From NCBI RefSeq assembly GCF_028550435.1, contig NZ_JAQQKV010000002.1:496001-560000 (forward strand): DNA of 64,000 nucleotides, in the 5' to 3' direction. Position 1 is the stretch's first letter. The number at the start of each line of letters is the position of its first letter. The position numbers and the translations under genes are program-made. Positions 18,105 through 26,920 of this stretch are shown one piece after another. The notes beneath the pieces were generated by a model that saw only the letters and a list, made by a program, of their open reading frames with translations, ran no database searches and had not been told where the DNA came from. This stretch comes from Asticcacaulis machinosus. GTDB lineage: Bacteria > Pseudomonadota > Alphaproteobacteria > Caulobacterales > Caulobacteraceae.

Positions 18105-20466
18105 ACATCGGGCCGCCACCGGGACCACCGGGGCCGCCTTGCCCGCCGCCCCAGTTGCCGCGCGGACCGCGTGGACCCATCGGCATGTCGTCCTGTTGCT
18201 GGCTGCCGCGCACTTCACCAAAAACATAGCGCAGGGTGAGATAAGCGACCTGCCCCTGCTGCTTGCGCTCGCGGATGCCTTCCTGAGTGTCGCTGCGGGT
18301 ATAGGTCTTGGTATTGGCCGATTCAAAGATATCGGTCACGTTCAGAGACAGGAACAGCTTGTTGCTGAAACGATGTGAGTAGTTGACGTTAGCCGTGGAG
18401 AACGGATCGGTATAGCTTTCGCGATCGATACGTTTGCCCTGTACGTTGACGTTTACGCCCAATGTGTCTTTGGCCGTAATCTTGTATTCAGCATTCATCC
18501 GTCCACTGACGTTTGTACCGGTGCGCTCATACGGCAGATAGTTGCGATCATAGGACTGCACCTCGAAATAGGTAACCGTGCCGGAGGCCCGCAGGCGCAG
18601 TTTGTCCGTCATCTTGCCGTCGAACGACATTTCAAGGCCGCCCGATTGCTGTTCACCCAGATTGGCGCGGGTACGCAGCAAAACCGTATCGGAGATATAG
18701 TAGCTGACTGGCGCAATAACCTTTGAGTCCTTGCTGTAGAAGGCTTCGACATTATAGCTGTAGCCGCTTTTCTGGTATTCGTAGCGGACGCTGAACTTAT
18801 CGGTTTCCTGCGGCTTCAGATCGGCATTACCGGCAGAGGCATATTGATCGCTGTAATAGACAATAGTCGGGTCAAGCTCCATCGCGCCCGGACGGCGGAT
18901 GCGGCGCGAATAGCCCAGACGCAGGCGTTCGGCCTGAGACAGGATATAGCTGACGTTCACGCTGGGGGTAACATTAGTGTAGTCGCTCTTGCCGCCCACG
19001 CCGGTCTTGATTTCGACATCGGTGCGCTCTACCCGCAGGCCGCTGCTGAGACTCAGCTTATCCGTATAGGCCTTGCTGTAATTGACATAAAAGGCGCTGA
19101 TGGTTTGCACGATATCCGTGATCGTGTCCTGATCCGGAATGAGCGAGGTGCCGCCCGTGCGCTGGTTCAGAGTGCGGCTATAGCTTTTCTGGTTCTGGAT
19201 ATCGAAACCGGTCGACGCATCCCCACCCCACAGTCCGTGGGTATAGTCACCGCTCAGGTTCAGCAGCTTTTCCTTGGTGTCGCGGTTATTGCGGTCTGTG
19301 CTGTCGGTGCGTGCCGGAACGGCATAGCTGTAGAGGGTCGAGTTTTCACTCTGGCTGTCACCGGTATTTTCCGAATAGCGCAGATTGAATTTCAGCGTTT
19401 CGCCTTCGGTGTCGCCTTTGTGGTCAAACCGCAGGGTGCCTTCAACCGTTTCATTGTTGTTTTCACCGCGGCTGATGCGGTTATAATCCTGCGTCAGGAC
19501 GTCGTTGACATCATAGATCAGGCTGTGGCTCAGGCCGCTGTTGCTGCCTTCACGGCGCTGATAGCTGAGATTACCCGCCAGGGTATCGTTGTCGTTGATC
19601 TGATAGTTCAGCCCGCCGTTGATCGACATCATATCGCTCAGGCGCGGATTATAGCTTTCGGTGATAGCGCGGGTCGTTTCACCGGTCAGGGCATTGATGC
19701 GCTTACGGTCATCGGTAGATTCATTGGGTCGACCATCGTGACGGATATTGACGCTGCCATTCAGGATCAGCTTGGGCGAAATCTGCCGGCTGGCCGAGAA
19801 ATTGGCACCGTAGCGGTCATCCGAACCCTTGTTGAGCGTGAGAGTCGGTTTTTGCTGCACAAAGCGGCCGCGCTTCATGACAATATTAATGATCCCGCCG
19901 GAGCCTTCGGACGAAAACTGCGCGCCCGGATTATTCATGACCTCGATCGTATCGATGTCCTCAGACGACAGGCTTTGCAGGGTGGCCGCACGGTTCTCGC
20001 CCTGCAAGGCGGTGGACGGCTTGCCATCAACCAGAATCGTGACGCCAGACCCGCGCAGGGTGACATTGCCTTCCGGATCAACGGCCACGCCCGGCACCTT
20101 GTTCAGGGTATCGGCGGCGACGCTGACCGGGGTTTCGGCATCGGTCTTGGGGTCATAGACCTGACGGTCGGCGCGGTTTTGCGGGCGATCAGCCGCCACG
20201 GTCACGGTCGTGGTCGGGCCTTCCTGCGCTTCGGCCTCAGCCGGGGCGGTCTTGAGCGGTTCATCAGGTTTCTTTTCCGTTGCGGGCGGCTGAGCCTGAG
20301 CCGGGGTTGTCGTCTGAACTGGTGTCTGAACCGGCGTTTGGGCTTGAGTCTGGGATTGCGCCCATACGGGGGCCGCGATCACCAGCGCCGCCAGGGTGCC
20401 AAGCGCCGTGCCGTTCCTCAAAGCACGAAACCGCGAAACAGACAGAGATAGATTATTATTTTTCAT
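18103..20466 (-). CDS. TonB-dependent outer-membrane receptor
   Basis: A 787-residue outer-membrane transporter. The N-terminal signal peptide spans roughly residues 1-36 (TALGTLAALVIAAPVWA). A Gln/Pro/Thr-rich linker follows (residues 37-75), then the plug domain (residues 105-205: VTLRGSGVTILVDGKP, SGGIINIVMKRG) and a beta-barrel. The tail is unusual: after the last barrel strand (VAYLTLRYVFGEV) come about 35 residues rich in Gly, Pro and Arg. Canonical barrels end with an aromatic residue at the C-terminus, so this tail would hang into the periplasm. It is divergent from a secreted GH43-like protein, so a sugar polymer or oligosaccharide substrate is plausible but unproven. Confidence 0.9.
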   Translation of the reverse strand: MKNNNLSLSVSRFRALRNGTALGTLAALVIAAPVWAQSQTQAQTPVQTPVQTTTPAQAQPPATEKKPDEPLKTAPAEAEAQEGPTTTVTVAADRPQNRADRQVYDPKTDAETPVSVAADTLNKVPGVAVDPEGNVTLRGSGVTILVDGKPSTALQGENRAATLQSLSSEDIDTIEVMNNPGAQFSSEGSGGIINIVMKRGRFVQQKPTLTLNKGSDDRYGANFSASRQISPKLILNGSVNIRHDGRPNESTDDRKRINALTGETTRAITESYNPRLSDMMSINGGLNYQINDNDTLAGNLSYQRREGSNSGLSHSLIYDVNDVLTQDYNRISRGENNNETVEGTLRFDHKGDTEGETLKFNLRYSENTGDSQSENSTLYSYAVPARTDSTDRNNRDTKEKLLNLSGDYTHGLWGGDASTGFDIQNQKSYSRTLNQRTGGTSLIPDQDTITDIVQTISAFYVNYSKAYTDKLSLSSGLRVERTDVEIKTGVGGKSDYTNVTPSVNVSYILSQAERLRLGYSRRIRRPGAMELDPTIVYYSDQYASAGNADLKPQETDKFSVRYEYQKSGYSYNVEAFYSKDSKVIAPVSYYISDTVLLRTRANLGEQQSGGLEMSFDGKMTDKLRLRASGTVTYFEVQSYDRNYLPYERTGTNVSGRMNAEYKITAKDTLGVNVNVQGKRIDRESYTDPFSTANVNYSHRFSNKLFLSLNVTDIFESANTKTYTRSDTQEGIRERKQQGQVAYLTLRYVFGEVRGSQQQDDMPMGPRGPRGNWGGGQGGPGGPGGGPM

Positions 20467-20744
20467 TATTAGGTCTTCTTCGGAAGAGTGGCATTTGTCG
20501 GATTATACGCAAGGCCTGTTAAATTTCCGTCGGATATATGGCAAGGAGTCTTGCGGCCAAAAGATGTTCAGCCCGGATTGGCATTGCGCAGATGCAAAAA
20601 TGACGCACTTTATGTCAGGGATGTATGAATCTTTTCTTTAGTGAAAATATATGCGTGAAACCTTTAAGCTTTTACGGGGATCACTGCCTGTGTATGATCT
20701 GAATTGATTGTTTGAGATCAATAATAACATAGCGGGAGAAAACC

Positions 20745-21743
20745 ATGCGATCTGTTTTTCTGGCTTTTAGCCTTATGTGTGCAGTTGCACCTGCGGTTAT
20801 GGCTGAAGCGCCAAAGCCACTGTACCGCGACCCGGTGTTTGACGGGGCGGCGGATGCCTCAATTGTCTATGATGCCCCTAATGCGCAGTGGAAGATGCTC
20901 TACACCAACCGCAGGGCATCGCTGAAATTTCCTGACCCCAAGGATGTGCGCTGGGTCCACGGCACGCCGATCGGCATTGCGACCTCAGCCGACGGCATCA
21001 CATGGCGCTATGGCGGGCAGGCGACGATCCCGCAAAGCTGCACCGGTGAGACCCTGTGGGCGCCGGAAGTGTTTAAGGACGGTGACACCTGGCATATGTG
21101 GCTGACGGTTGTGCCGGGCGTGTTTGCCAACTGGAATCATCCGCGCAAGATTGTCCATCTGACCAGCACAGATCTCAAAACATGGGACTGTGGCGAAACG
21201 CTTGATCTGGGTGATAAGGTGATCGACGCCAGCGTCATCAAAATCGGTGACGGTTACCGCCTGTGGTTCAAGGATGAACGTAAGGGCTCGCGCCTGTTCG
21301 CCGCCGATTCCAAAGACCTCAAGACCTGGATGCGTCATGACACGCCGGTCGTCGATATCGCCGCCGAAGGCCCGAAGGTGTTTCGCTTTAAGGGCCGCTA
21401 CTGGATGGTGGCCGACGCGTGGAAAGGCCTGATCGCTTTAAGTTCTGAGGATGCCACAAACTGGACGCTGCAACCGGACCGCCTTCTGGAGCAGCCCGGC
21501 ACGCAGCCGACCGACACCAATAAAGGCCAGCATCCGGATATTGTCGTGAATACAGATGATAAAGGCAATGAACGGGCCTTTATCTATTATTTCGTCCACC
21601 AGCATAATGAACCTGAGGCTAAGACCGATCCTTACTGGAACCAGCGCACGGTCATTCAGGTCGCTGAACTGAAATATGACGACGGCAAGCTAACCGTTGA
21701 TCGTAACGCTAAGGTCGATGCCCGGCTTTATCCGCCGAAATAG
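20745..21743 (+). CDS. Secreted GH43-like five-bladed beta-propeller glycoside hydrolase
   Basis: 332 residues with a signal peptide (about residues 1-20, ending VMAEA). The repeating strand pattern of GH43/GH117-type propellers is visible: FDGAADASIVYDAPNAQWKM, GIATSADGITWRYGG, 'TLWAPEVFKDGDTWHMWLT', VIDASVIKIGDGYRLWFKD. The Asp residues in FDGAADAS and VIDASVI and the Glu in LWAPEVF match positions of acidic residues in that clan, but I cannot assign catalysis with certainty. A uronate-type dehydrogenase (kduD) follows 67 bases later and a TonB receptor diverges upstream, so a role in plant or algal polysaccharide breakdown is likely. Confidence 0.75.
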   Translation: MRSVFLAFSLMCAVAPAVMAEAPKPLYRDPVFDGAADASIVYDAPNAQWKMLYTNRRASLKFPDPKDVRWVHGTPIGIATSADGITWRYGGQATIPQSCTGETLWAPEVFKDGDTWHMWLTVVPGVFANWNHPRKIVHLTSTDLKTWDCGETLDLGDKVIDASVIKIGDGYRLWFKDERKGSRLFAADSKDLKTWMRHDTPVVDIAAEGPKVFRFKGRYWMVADAWKGLIALSSEDATNWTLQPDRLLEQPGTQPTDTNKGQHPDIVVNTDDKGNERAFIYYFVHQHNEPEAKTDPYWNQRTVIQVAELKYDDGKLTVDRNAKVDARLYPPK

Positions 21744-21810
21744 GGTTGATCCGTCCGAAGGGGGAGGGCTATAGCTAAAACCTTCCTCCTCAATGGTTTG
21801 TGAGCCTGCT

Positions 21811-22566
21811 ATGTCCCATCTGTTCGACCTTACCGGCAAATGCGCCCTGATCACCGGCGCCAACCGCGGACTGGGGCAGGCCATGGCGGTCGCTCTGGCT
21901 GAAGCGGGTGCTGATATCGCCACCGTTGGCAATAATACGCCGGATGAAACCCAATCCAAGGTCGAGGCGCTGGGTCGTAAATTCGTGTTCATCAAGGCCG
22001 ACCTGACCTCGACCGCACCGATCCCTGAGATTGTGACCACGACGATTTCGGCCTTGGGCGGGCTTAATATCCTGATCAACAATTCCGGCATCATCCGTCG
22101 CGCCGACAGCGTTGACTTTACCGAAGAGGATTGGGACGCGGTGATGAACGTCAATATCAAGTCGGCGTTCTTTATGTGTCAGGCCGTGGGCCGCCACATG
22201 ATCGCGCAGGGGGCAGGCAAGATCATCAATATCGCCTCCATGCTGTCTTTTCAGGGCGGCATTCGGGTGCCGCCCTATACGGCGTCAAAGTCCGGCATTG
22301 CCGGCATTACCAAGCTGCTGGCCAATGAGTGGGCCTCAAAAGGCCTCAATATCAACGCCATTGCGCCGGGTTATTTTGCCACCGATGTGACCTCCCAACT
22401 GCAAGCCGATGCCGAGCGCAACAAGGCGATCCTTGACCGTATTCCCGCTGCACGCTGGGGGGAACCTGACGACCTGAAAGGGGCCGCGGTGTTTCTGTCG
22501 TCCAAGGCTTCGGACTATGTCAACGGCGCGATCATTCCGGTAGATGGCGGCTGGCTGGCGCGGTGA
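21811..22566 (+). CDS. kduD: KduD-like 2-deoxy-D-gluconate/2-keto-3-deoxygluconate dehydrogenase (SDR)
   Basis: A 251-residue classical short-chain dehydrogenase. The NAD-binding TGANRGLGQAMA lies near residue 13, NNSGIIRRADSVDFTEEDWD near residue 86, Ser in INIASMLSFQGG near residue 142, and the YTASKSG catalytic Tyr/Lys near residue 155. The sequence closely resembles KduD enzymes of pectin and uronate degradation. ATG 21811 gives the family's usual length; an upstream in-frame ATG at 21793 would add six residues. Its TGA overlaps the GTG of a 50-residue membrane protein. Confidence 0.85.
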   Translation: MSHLFDLTGKCALITGANRGLGQAMAVALAEAGADIATVGNNTPDETQSKVEALGRKFVFIKADLTSTAPIPEIVTTTISALGGLNILINNSGIIRRADSVDFTEEDWDAVMNVNIKSAFFMCQAVGRHMIAQGAGKIINIASMLSFQGGIRVPPYTASKSGIAGITKLLANEWASKGLNINAIAPGYFATDVTSQLQADAERNKAILDRIPAARWGEPDDLKGAAVFLSSKASDYVNGAIIPVDGGWLAR

Positions 22567-22715
22567 GGCGGTCGAGAATAGTTTTGGGTACAGTCATTAT
22601 CGTGGCCGTTCTGGCTACAATTTGGGCATGGCCAAAAATATCCCGCTTTATCGATGATGATGTTTGCTTAGATTCAGGTGGTCGGGTTGCGAGCGACGGA
22701 AGCTGCGAACATTAG
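22563..22715 (+). CDS. Small membrane protein (50 residues) translationally coupled to kduD
   Basis: A short ORF starting at GTG 22563, overlapping the kduD stop as GTGA. Residues 6-26 are hydrophobic (IVLGTVIIVAVLATIWAW) and would cross the membrane. The polar tail carries DDDVCLDSGGRVASDGSCEH with two cysteines. Short proteobacterial proteins with one helix and a CLDxGGR...C tail occur as uncharacterised proteins, which supports this being real. Function unknown; the tail would be periplasmic, where its cysteines could form a disulfide. Confidence 0.6.
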   Translation: MRRSRIVLGTVIIVAVLATIWAWPKISRFIDDDVCLDSGGRVASDGSCEH

Positions 22716-22751
22716 GCTGGCATTATCCGTCAGTAATCCTACACTGCGCCT

Positions 22752-23231
22752 ATGAGTGTTGCCTTTACCAAAGACGAAGATCACGAAGCCGCCGCCGCCA
22801 ATCTGCCTGACCGGCCGATCTCGCCCCATCCTAATCTGGTCACGCCACAGGGCCTGAGCCAACTGGAAGCCGCCTTTGCCGAGGCCAAGGCGGCCTATGG
22901 TGCGGCGCAGGCGTCGGGCAGCATCAACGAAGACCGCACCGCTATGGCACGGGCAACGCGCGATCTGCGCTATTACACGGCGCGTTTAGGCTCGGCCCAG
23001 CGCATCGCGCCGGTCAGTCATCCTGAAACGGTCGTGTTCGGTTGTATGGTCACGATTGCGCGCGATGATGGCCGCAGACAGACCTTTCGTATAGTGGGCG
23101 AAGACGAAGCCGATCCGGCTCAGGGCAGCATTTCCTATGTCTCGCCGCTGGCCCGCGCCCTGCTGGGTAAAGCGGTCGGTGATGACGCGCAGGTAGCGGG
23201 TGCCGATATCGAAATCACCGCCATCGCCTAA
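22752..23231 (+). CDS. GreA/GreB-family transcription elongation factor
   Basis: 159 residues. The N-terminal part (residues 28-75) is a predicted antiparallel coiled-coil arm (LVTPQGLSQLEAAFAEAKAA...), as in Gre factors, though shorter. The C-terminal FKBP-like domain is clear: VVFGCMVTIARDDGRRQTFR and ISYVSPLARALLGKAVGDD. It would rescue backtracked RNA polymerase or act as a Gre-fold relative. An unusual N-terminal 27-residue extension precedes the arm. The convergent chaA gene ends six bases downstream. Confidence 0.85.
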   Translation: MSVAFTKDEDHEAAAANLPDRPISPHPNLVTPQGLSQLEAAFAEAKAAYGAAQASGSINEDRTAMARATRDLRYYTARLGSAQRIAPVSHPETVVFGCMVTIARDDGRRQTFRIVGEDEADPAQGSISYVSPLARALLGKAVGDDAQVAGADIEITAIA

Positions 23232-23237
23232 ATGAGG

Positions 23238-24365
23238 TTACGGCACGATCGTCACAAACAGATAGGCGCTGAAGATCACCAGATGGGTGACCCCCTGAAG
23301 GATGGTGGTGCGTCCAGTCCCCAGTGAAAAGATCGAGACGATAAACGACAGGAACAGCAGGATCATCGATTTGGGGTCAAGCCCAAGTGACAGCGGCCAG
23401 CCCATGATAACCGATAAAACCGCAACTGTCGGTATGGTCAGGCCGATGGTCGCCAACGCCGAACCGAGCGCCAGGTTAAGACTGGTCTGAAGGCGGTTGC
23501 GGCGGGCGGCCTTGACGGCGGCCAAACTTTCGGGCGCCAGCACAAGGGCCGCGATCAAAATACCGACAAAGGCCAGCGGCAGACCCGCCGAAGCCACCGA
23601 CTTTTCAATATGGGGCGACAGGCTTTTGGCCAGCAGCACGACCCCGATCAGGGCGGCAATCAGCGCCCCCAGAGCAATGAGTGTCTGTGTGTGGGTGGGG
23701 GGCTCGGCATGGGCATTCTGAGACAGATCACCATCACCTGCGGGCAGGAAATAGTCGCGGTGGCGCACCGTCTGCACCAGCACAAAGGTGCCATAAAGGA
23801 TCAGGGACACAATGGCCACGAAGATAAGCTGTGGCGGCGAATAGAACGAACCGGGGGCCGATGAGGTGAAATTGGGCAGGATCAGCGACAGGGACGCCAT
23901 AGCGGCCAGCACACAAAGGGCCGAACTGACGCCGCGCAGCACAAATTTCTGCTCATGGTGACGGGCACCGCCGACCAGAAGACATAGCCCCACAATGCCG
24001 TTCATAATGATCATCACCGCCGCGAAGACCGTGTCGCGCGCCAGTGTGGTTTTATCGCCATCGCCGGACATCATCAGCGACACAATCAGGGCCACTTCGA
24101 TAATGGTGACGGCAATGGCAAGCACCAGAGTCCCGAAGGGCTCACCAACCTTATGGGCCACGACCTCAGCATGGTGAACCGCGGCCAGCACGCAACCCAT
24201 CATGATAATCGCCGCGATGATCACACCGGCCAGTCCCAGATAGGCGACATGCAGCAGGATCGCCAGCACACCCGCCACCGGCACGACAAGGCTCCAGATC
24301 GGCAATACCGGTACGTCCTTGGCGTGGGCCGTCTTAGCGGTGTCGGGATTGCCGGATTGGGCCAT
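23238..24365 (-). CDS. chaA: Calcium/proton antiporter, ChaA-like
   Basis: A 375-residue inner-membrane exchanger with about 11 hydrophobic segments. The two alpha repeats carry conserved Glu residues. The first is in VAHKVGEPFGTLVLAIAVTI near residue 75, the second in APESLAAVKAARRNRLQTSLN near residue 290, followed by ALGSALATIGLTIPTVAVLS. It would export Ca2+ (or Na+/K+) in exchange for protons. No operon partner. Confidence 0.88.
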   Translation of the reverse strand: MAQSGNPDTAKTAHAKDVPVLPIWSLVVPVAGVLAILLHVAYLGLAGVIIAAIIMMGCVLAAVHHAEVVAHKVGEPFGTLVLAIAVTIIEVALIVSLMMSGDGDKTTLARDTVFAAVMIIMNGIVGLCLLVGGARHHEQKFVLRGVSSALCVLAAMASLSLILPNFTSSAPGSFYSPPQLIFVAIVSLILYGTFVLVQTVRHRDYFLPAGDGDLSQNAHAEPPTHTQTLIALGALIAALIGVVLLAKSLSPHIEKSVASAGLPLAFVGILIAALVLAPESLAAVKAARRNRLQTSLNLALGSALATIGLTIPTVAVLSVIMGWPLSLGLDPKSMILLFLSFIVSIFSLGTGRTTILQGVTHLVIFSAYLFVTIVP

Positions 24366-24504
24366 GCTTAGTCCTTTAAAAAATCGTTCAATTCGTCCCC
24401 CGAATTAACCCCTACGGAATTAATCCCCTATACGGCGGCCCATGTCCACCTCAAGGGATTGATTTAGTTCGATTTCAGGTCAAATTTTTATGACTGTACC
24501 GGCT

Positions 24505-25500
24505 TTAAAGGCCCGGCACTGCCCCCAGCCGATCTTCGGCCCAGATCTGGGCTTGAGTCTCAGGAGCGACATTACCGCCGGACAGGATTACCAGCACCGT
24601 TTGCGGCTCAGTCTGTGTGCGCAGATATTGCACCACACCGGCCATGCAGCCGGCCGAGGTCGGCTCAATGGTCAGTTTCAGCAGATGGGTCAGCCACTGG
24701 GTCCAGTACAGGATATCGTCTTCGCTGACCTCAAGCACACCGTTGGTCTGCTTCAGAAAGCCTAATGTCCGTTCACTGACATAAAGTGTGCGTACGCCAT
24801 CGGCAATCGTGTCGGGCGCCTGATCCCATTTGAAAATCTTACCGTCGCGCAGAGTGCGGGCGGCGTCATTGGCGTTGAGCGGCTCGACCCCGAACACCTT
24901 GGTCTCAGGGGATGCGGCCTGTGCGGCCAGCCAGGTGCCGGACACCAGCCCACCCCCGCCGCAGGGAGCAAATACGGCGTTGAAGGCTTTTACGTTCTTT
25001 TGGGGCGCATCCTGAAACGCTTCCAGTGCCGCCGTCCCCTGACCGGCCATAACGCGGTCGTCATCATAGGGGTGGATAAAGACCGCGCCTTGATCGATCA
25101 CGGCCTGAACCGCGCTTTCGGCTTCCTGACGGGTCTTTGTGACCACGACCTCAGCCCCGTGGGCGCGCGTGGCTTCGATCTTAAGCGATGAGGCATTGGC
25201 AGGGATAAAAATGGTCGCTTTCAGGCCAAGCGTTTTCGCGCCGTAAGCCACGGCCTGAGCATGATTACCCGACGAAAAACAGGTGACGTGATCAGGCAAG
25301 GCACCCTGTTCTTTCAGGGTCAGCAGGGTATTCATCGCCCCGCGCACCTTGAACGCACCGATCTTTTGCAGGTTCTCGCACTTAAAAACGATGCGATGGC
25401 CCAGCTGGGCATTGAGCGTCGATGACTCCATCAGCGGCGTGCGATGGACAAAGCCGGCGATACGGCTCTGGGCGGCAAGGATATGTGCGGGCGTATTCAT
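24505..25500 (-). CDS. PLP-dependent threonine/serine dehydratase
   Basis: A 331-residue fold-type II PLP enzyme. The Schiff-base lysine is Lys51 in KIGAFKVRGAMN. The Ser-loop FSSGNHAQAVAYGAKTLG follows near residue 83, and the glycine-rich phosphate loop APCGGGGLVSG lies near residue 182. It would deaminate threonine or serine to 2-oxoacids, or act as a serine racemase; it lacks the C-terminal regulatory domain of biosynthetic IlvA. Its ATG overlaps the end of the MocA-like gene by four bases (ATGA), making it the last gene of the molybdenum-hydroxylase operon, an odd partnership. Confidence 0.88.
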   Translation of the reverse strand: MNTPAHILAAQSRIAGFVHRTPLMESSTLNAQLGHRIVFKCENLQKIGAFKVRGAMNTLLTLKEQGALPDHVTCFSSGNHAQAVAYGAKTLGLKATIFIPANASSLKIEATRAHGAEVVVTKTRQEAESAVQAVIDQGAVFIHPYDDDRVMAGQGTAALEAFQDAPQKNVKAFNAVFAPCGGGGLVSGTWLAAQAASPETKVFGVEPLNANDAARTLRDGKIFKWDQAPDTIADGVRTLYVSERTLGFLKQTNGVLEVSEDDILYWTQWLTHLLKLTIEPTSAGCMAGVVQYLRTQTEPQTVLVILSGGNVAPETQAQIWAEDRLGAVPGL

Positions 25501-26066
25501 GCGGGTCTCTTAGACCGGTTTGTCAGCGCCGTCAGATCATCTTTGGTGTCAATATCCTGCAATATGGCGTCGGTGCCGACCTCACAGCGTGCCACGCGGT
25601 ACTGCCCGCCAGTGATCAGACCGCGCGCACCACGATCACCGGACAGGGTTTTCAATTCGTCAAAACAGGTGGCCGCAAAAAGTACCGGATGGCCGTCGCG
25701 GCCATCATGGGTTGGCACCACAATATCATGGTCAGTGACGCGCTCAGCCAGTTGCCGATAGACCGTCTGCGGGATCAGCGGCATGTCGCCCAGCACCACA
25801 AAGACCCCGTCGCAGGGATCAAGCGCCGTCACCCCTAAGGCCAGCGATCCGCCCATACCCGCATCGGCCTCCGGATTGATCACCAGACTGACCCCATCTG
25901 GGACGGGTATCGGGGCGCGGGCAACCACGAGGCGCTGATCCAGCCCCTCAGTGGCGGCAATGGCGGCGTCCAGCACGGTGCGGTCACCTAATCGCGCCTG
26001 AAGCTTATCGTCCGGCCCGAACCGCTGTGACGCTCCGGCGGCCAGTATGATCGCGCCCAGTTTCAT
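25497..26066 (-). CDS. MocA-like molybdenum cofactor nucleotidyltransferase
   Basis: A 189-residue NTP-transferase of the MobA/MocA type. It begins LGAIILAAGASQRFGPDDKLQ with the glycine-rich nucleotide loop. GVFVVLGDMPLIPQTVYRQL carries the GDMP metal-binding Asp near residue 93, and GRDGHPVLFAATCFDEL follows. MocA enzymes attach CMP to molybdopterin to make the cytosine dinucleotide cofactor used by xanthine dehydrogenase-family enzymes. It sits between xdhC and the dehydratase with four-base overlaps on both sides, matching a role in maturing the Mo-hydroxylase encoded upstream. Confidence 0.85.
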   Translation of the reverse strand: MKLGAIILAAGASQRFGPDDKLQARLGDRTVLDAAIAATEGLDQRLVVARAPIPVPDGVSLVINPEADAGMGGSLALGVTALDPCDGVFVVLGDMPLIPQTVYRQLAERVTDHDIVVPTHDGRDGHPVLFAATCFDELKTLSGDRGARGLITGGQYRVARCEVGTDAILQDIDTKDDLTALTNRSKRPA

Positions 26067-26920
26067 GCTGCGCGCCAGTGTTCGATAATTTCAGCCATAA
26101 TCGACAGCGCGATTTCCGGCGGGGTCTTGGCCCCGATATACACACCGGCGGGGCCCTTGATGCGTGTCAGGTCACCGCAGCCGTTCAGGGCTTCAAGCCG
26201 GGCCTGATGGGCGCGTTTGCTGCCCAGCGCCCCGATGTAAAAAGCAGGGCTCCTCAGGGCGGCTTTCAGTATCTGTGGCTCAAAAGCATGGTCATGAAAC
26301 AGGGTGACCAGCGCGCTGTCGGCATCGAGTAAACCGGCATCAAAATCACGCTCATCCCGCAAAGGCTGCGCATCGGGCAGGCTACCTATCACCATCGCAT
26401 CGGGGCTATAGATCACGGTGTCCATCTCCGCCATCGCCGCCAGTTGCGCCAGCATAATGACGATCGGGCCCTGCCCCACAATCACGATCCGACCTTTAGG
26501 GCGATAGCGGCGCACAAAGCCGCCAAATGCCATCTCTGCGGTCTGACGACGGGCGAGCGCCTCTGATATTTGCTGCACCTCATCATCGCGCAGCAAAACG
26601 GCAAAATGGATATCAAGACCGGCCCCGCACGGCAGGGTAATGTCCCTGAATTTCGACCCTTCGCCATAGCGCTCAATCAGGTCTGCGCCGCCTATGATCG
26701 CGGCAATGGCATCATGAACCAAAGCACTTTCCGCACAGCCGCCGGTGATCATGCCGACATGGCGGCCGTCTTCGCACACCGCCATCTGCGACCCGACCGG
26801 ACGGGGTGAGCCGCCGGTGGTGGCAACAAGGGTCAGCACCGCGCACCGCATTCCCTCCCCCCGCCAGCCGAGGTAGGTATCGAGCACATAGTCCTGATAG
26901 TGCGGGTGGTCGATCTGCAC
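26063..26920 (-). CDS. xdhC: XdhC-family molybdenum cofactor maturation/insertion protein
   Basis: A 285-residue XdhC/CoxI-type protein. The N-terminal XdhC_CoxI segment contains ATTGGSPRPVGSQMAVCEDG and HVGMITGGCAESALVHDA. The C-terminal Rossmann part starts GRIVIVGQGPIVIMLAQLAA and ends FYIGALGSKRAHQARLEAL. Such proteins bind and sulfurate the Mo cofactor and insert it into xanthine dehydrogenase-type enzymes. The gene starts one base after the large subunit's stop and overlaps the MocA-like gene by four bases. Confidence 0.9.
   Translation of the reverse strand: MQIDHPHYQDYVLDTYLGWRGEGMRCAVLTLVATTGGSPRPVGSQMAVCEDGRHVGMITGGCAESALVHDAIAAIIGGADLIERYGEGSKFRDITLPCGAGLDIHFAVLLRDDEVQQISEALARRQTAEMAFGGFVRRYRPKGRIVIVGQGPIVIMLAQLAAMAEMDTVIYSPDAMVIGSLPDAQPLRDERDFDAGLLDADSALVTLFHDHAFEPQILKAALRSPAFYIGALGSKRAHQARLEALNGCGDLTRIKGPAGVYIGAKTPPEIALSIMAEIIEHWRAA

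Noticed and set aside
18844-20451. Long plus-strand open frame of 535 codons
   Set aside because: It is antisense to the TonB receptor, whose protein has a signal peptide, plug and barrel. The antisense product has no recognisable domain.
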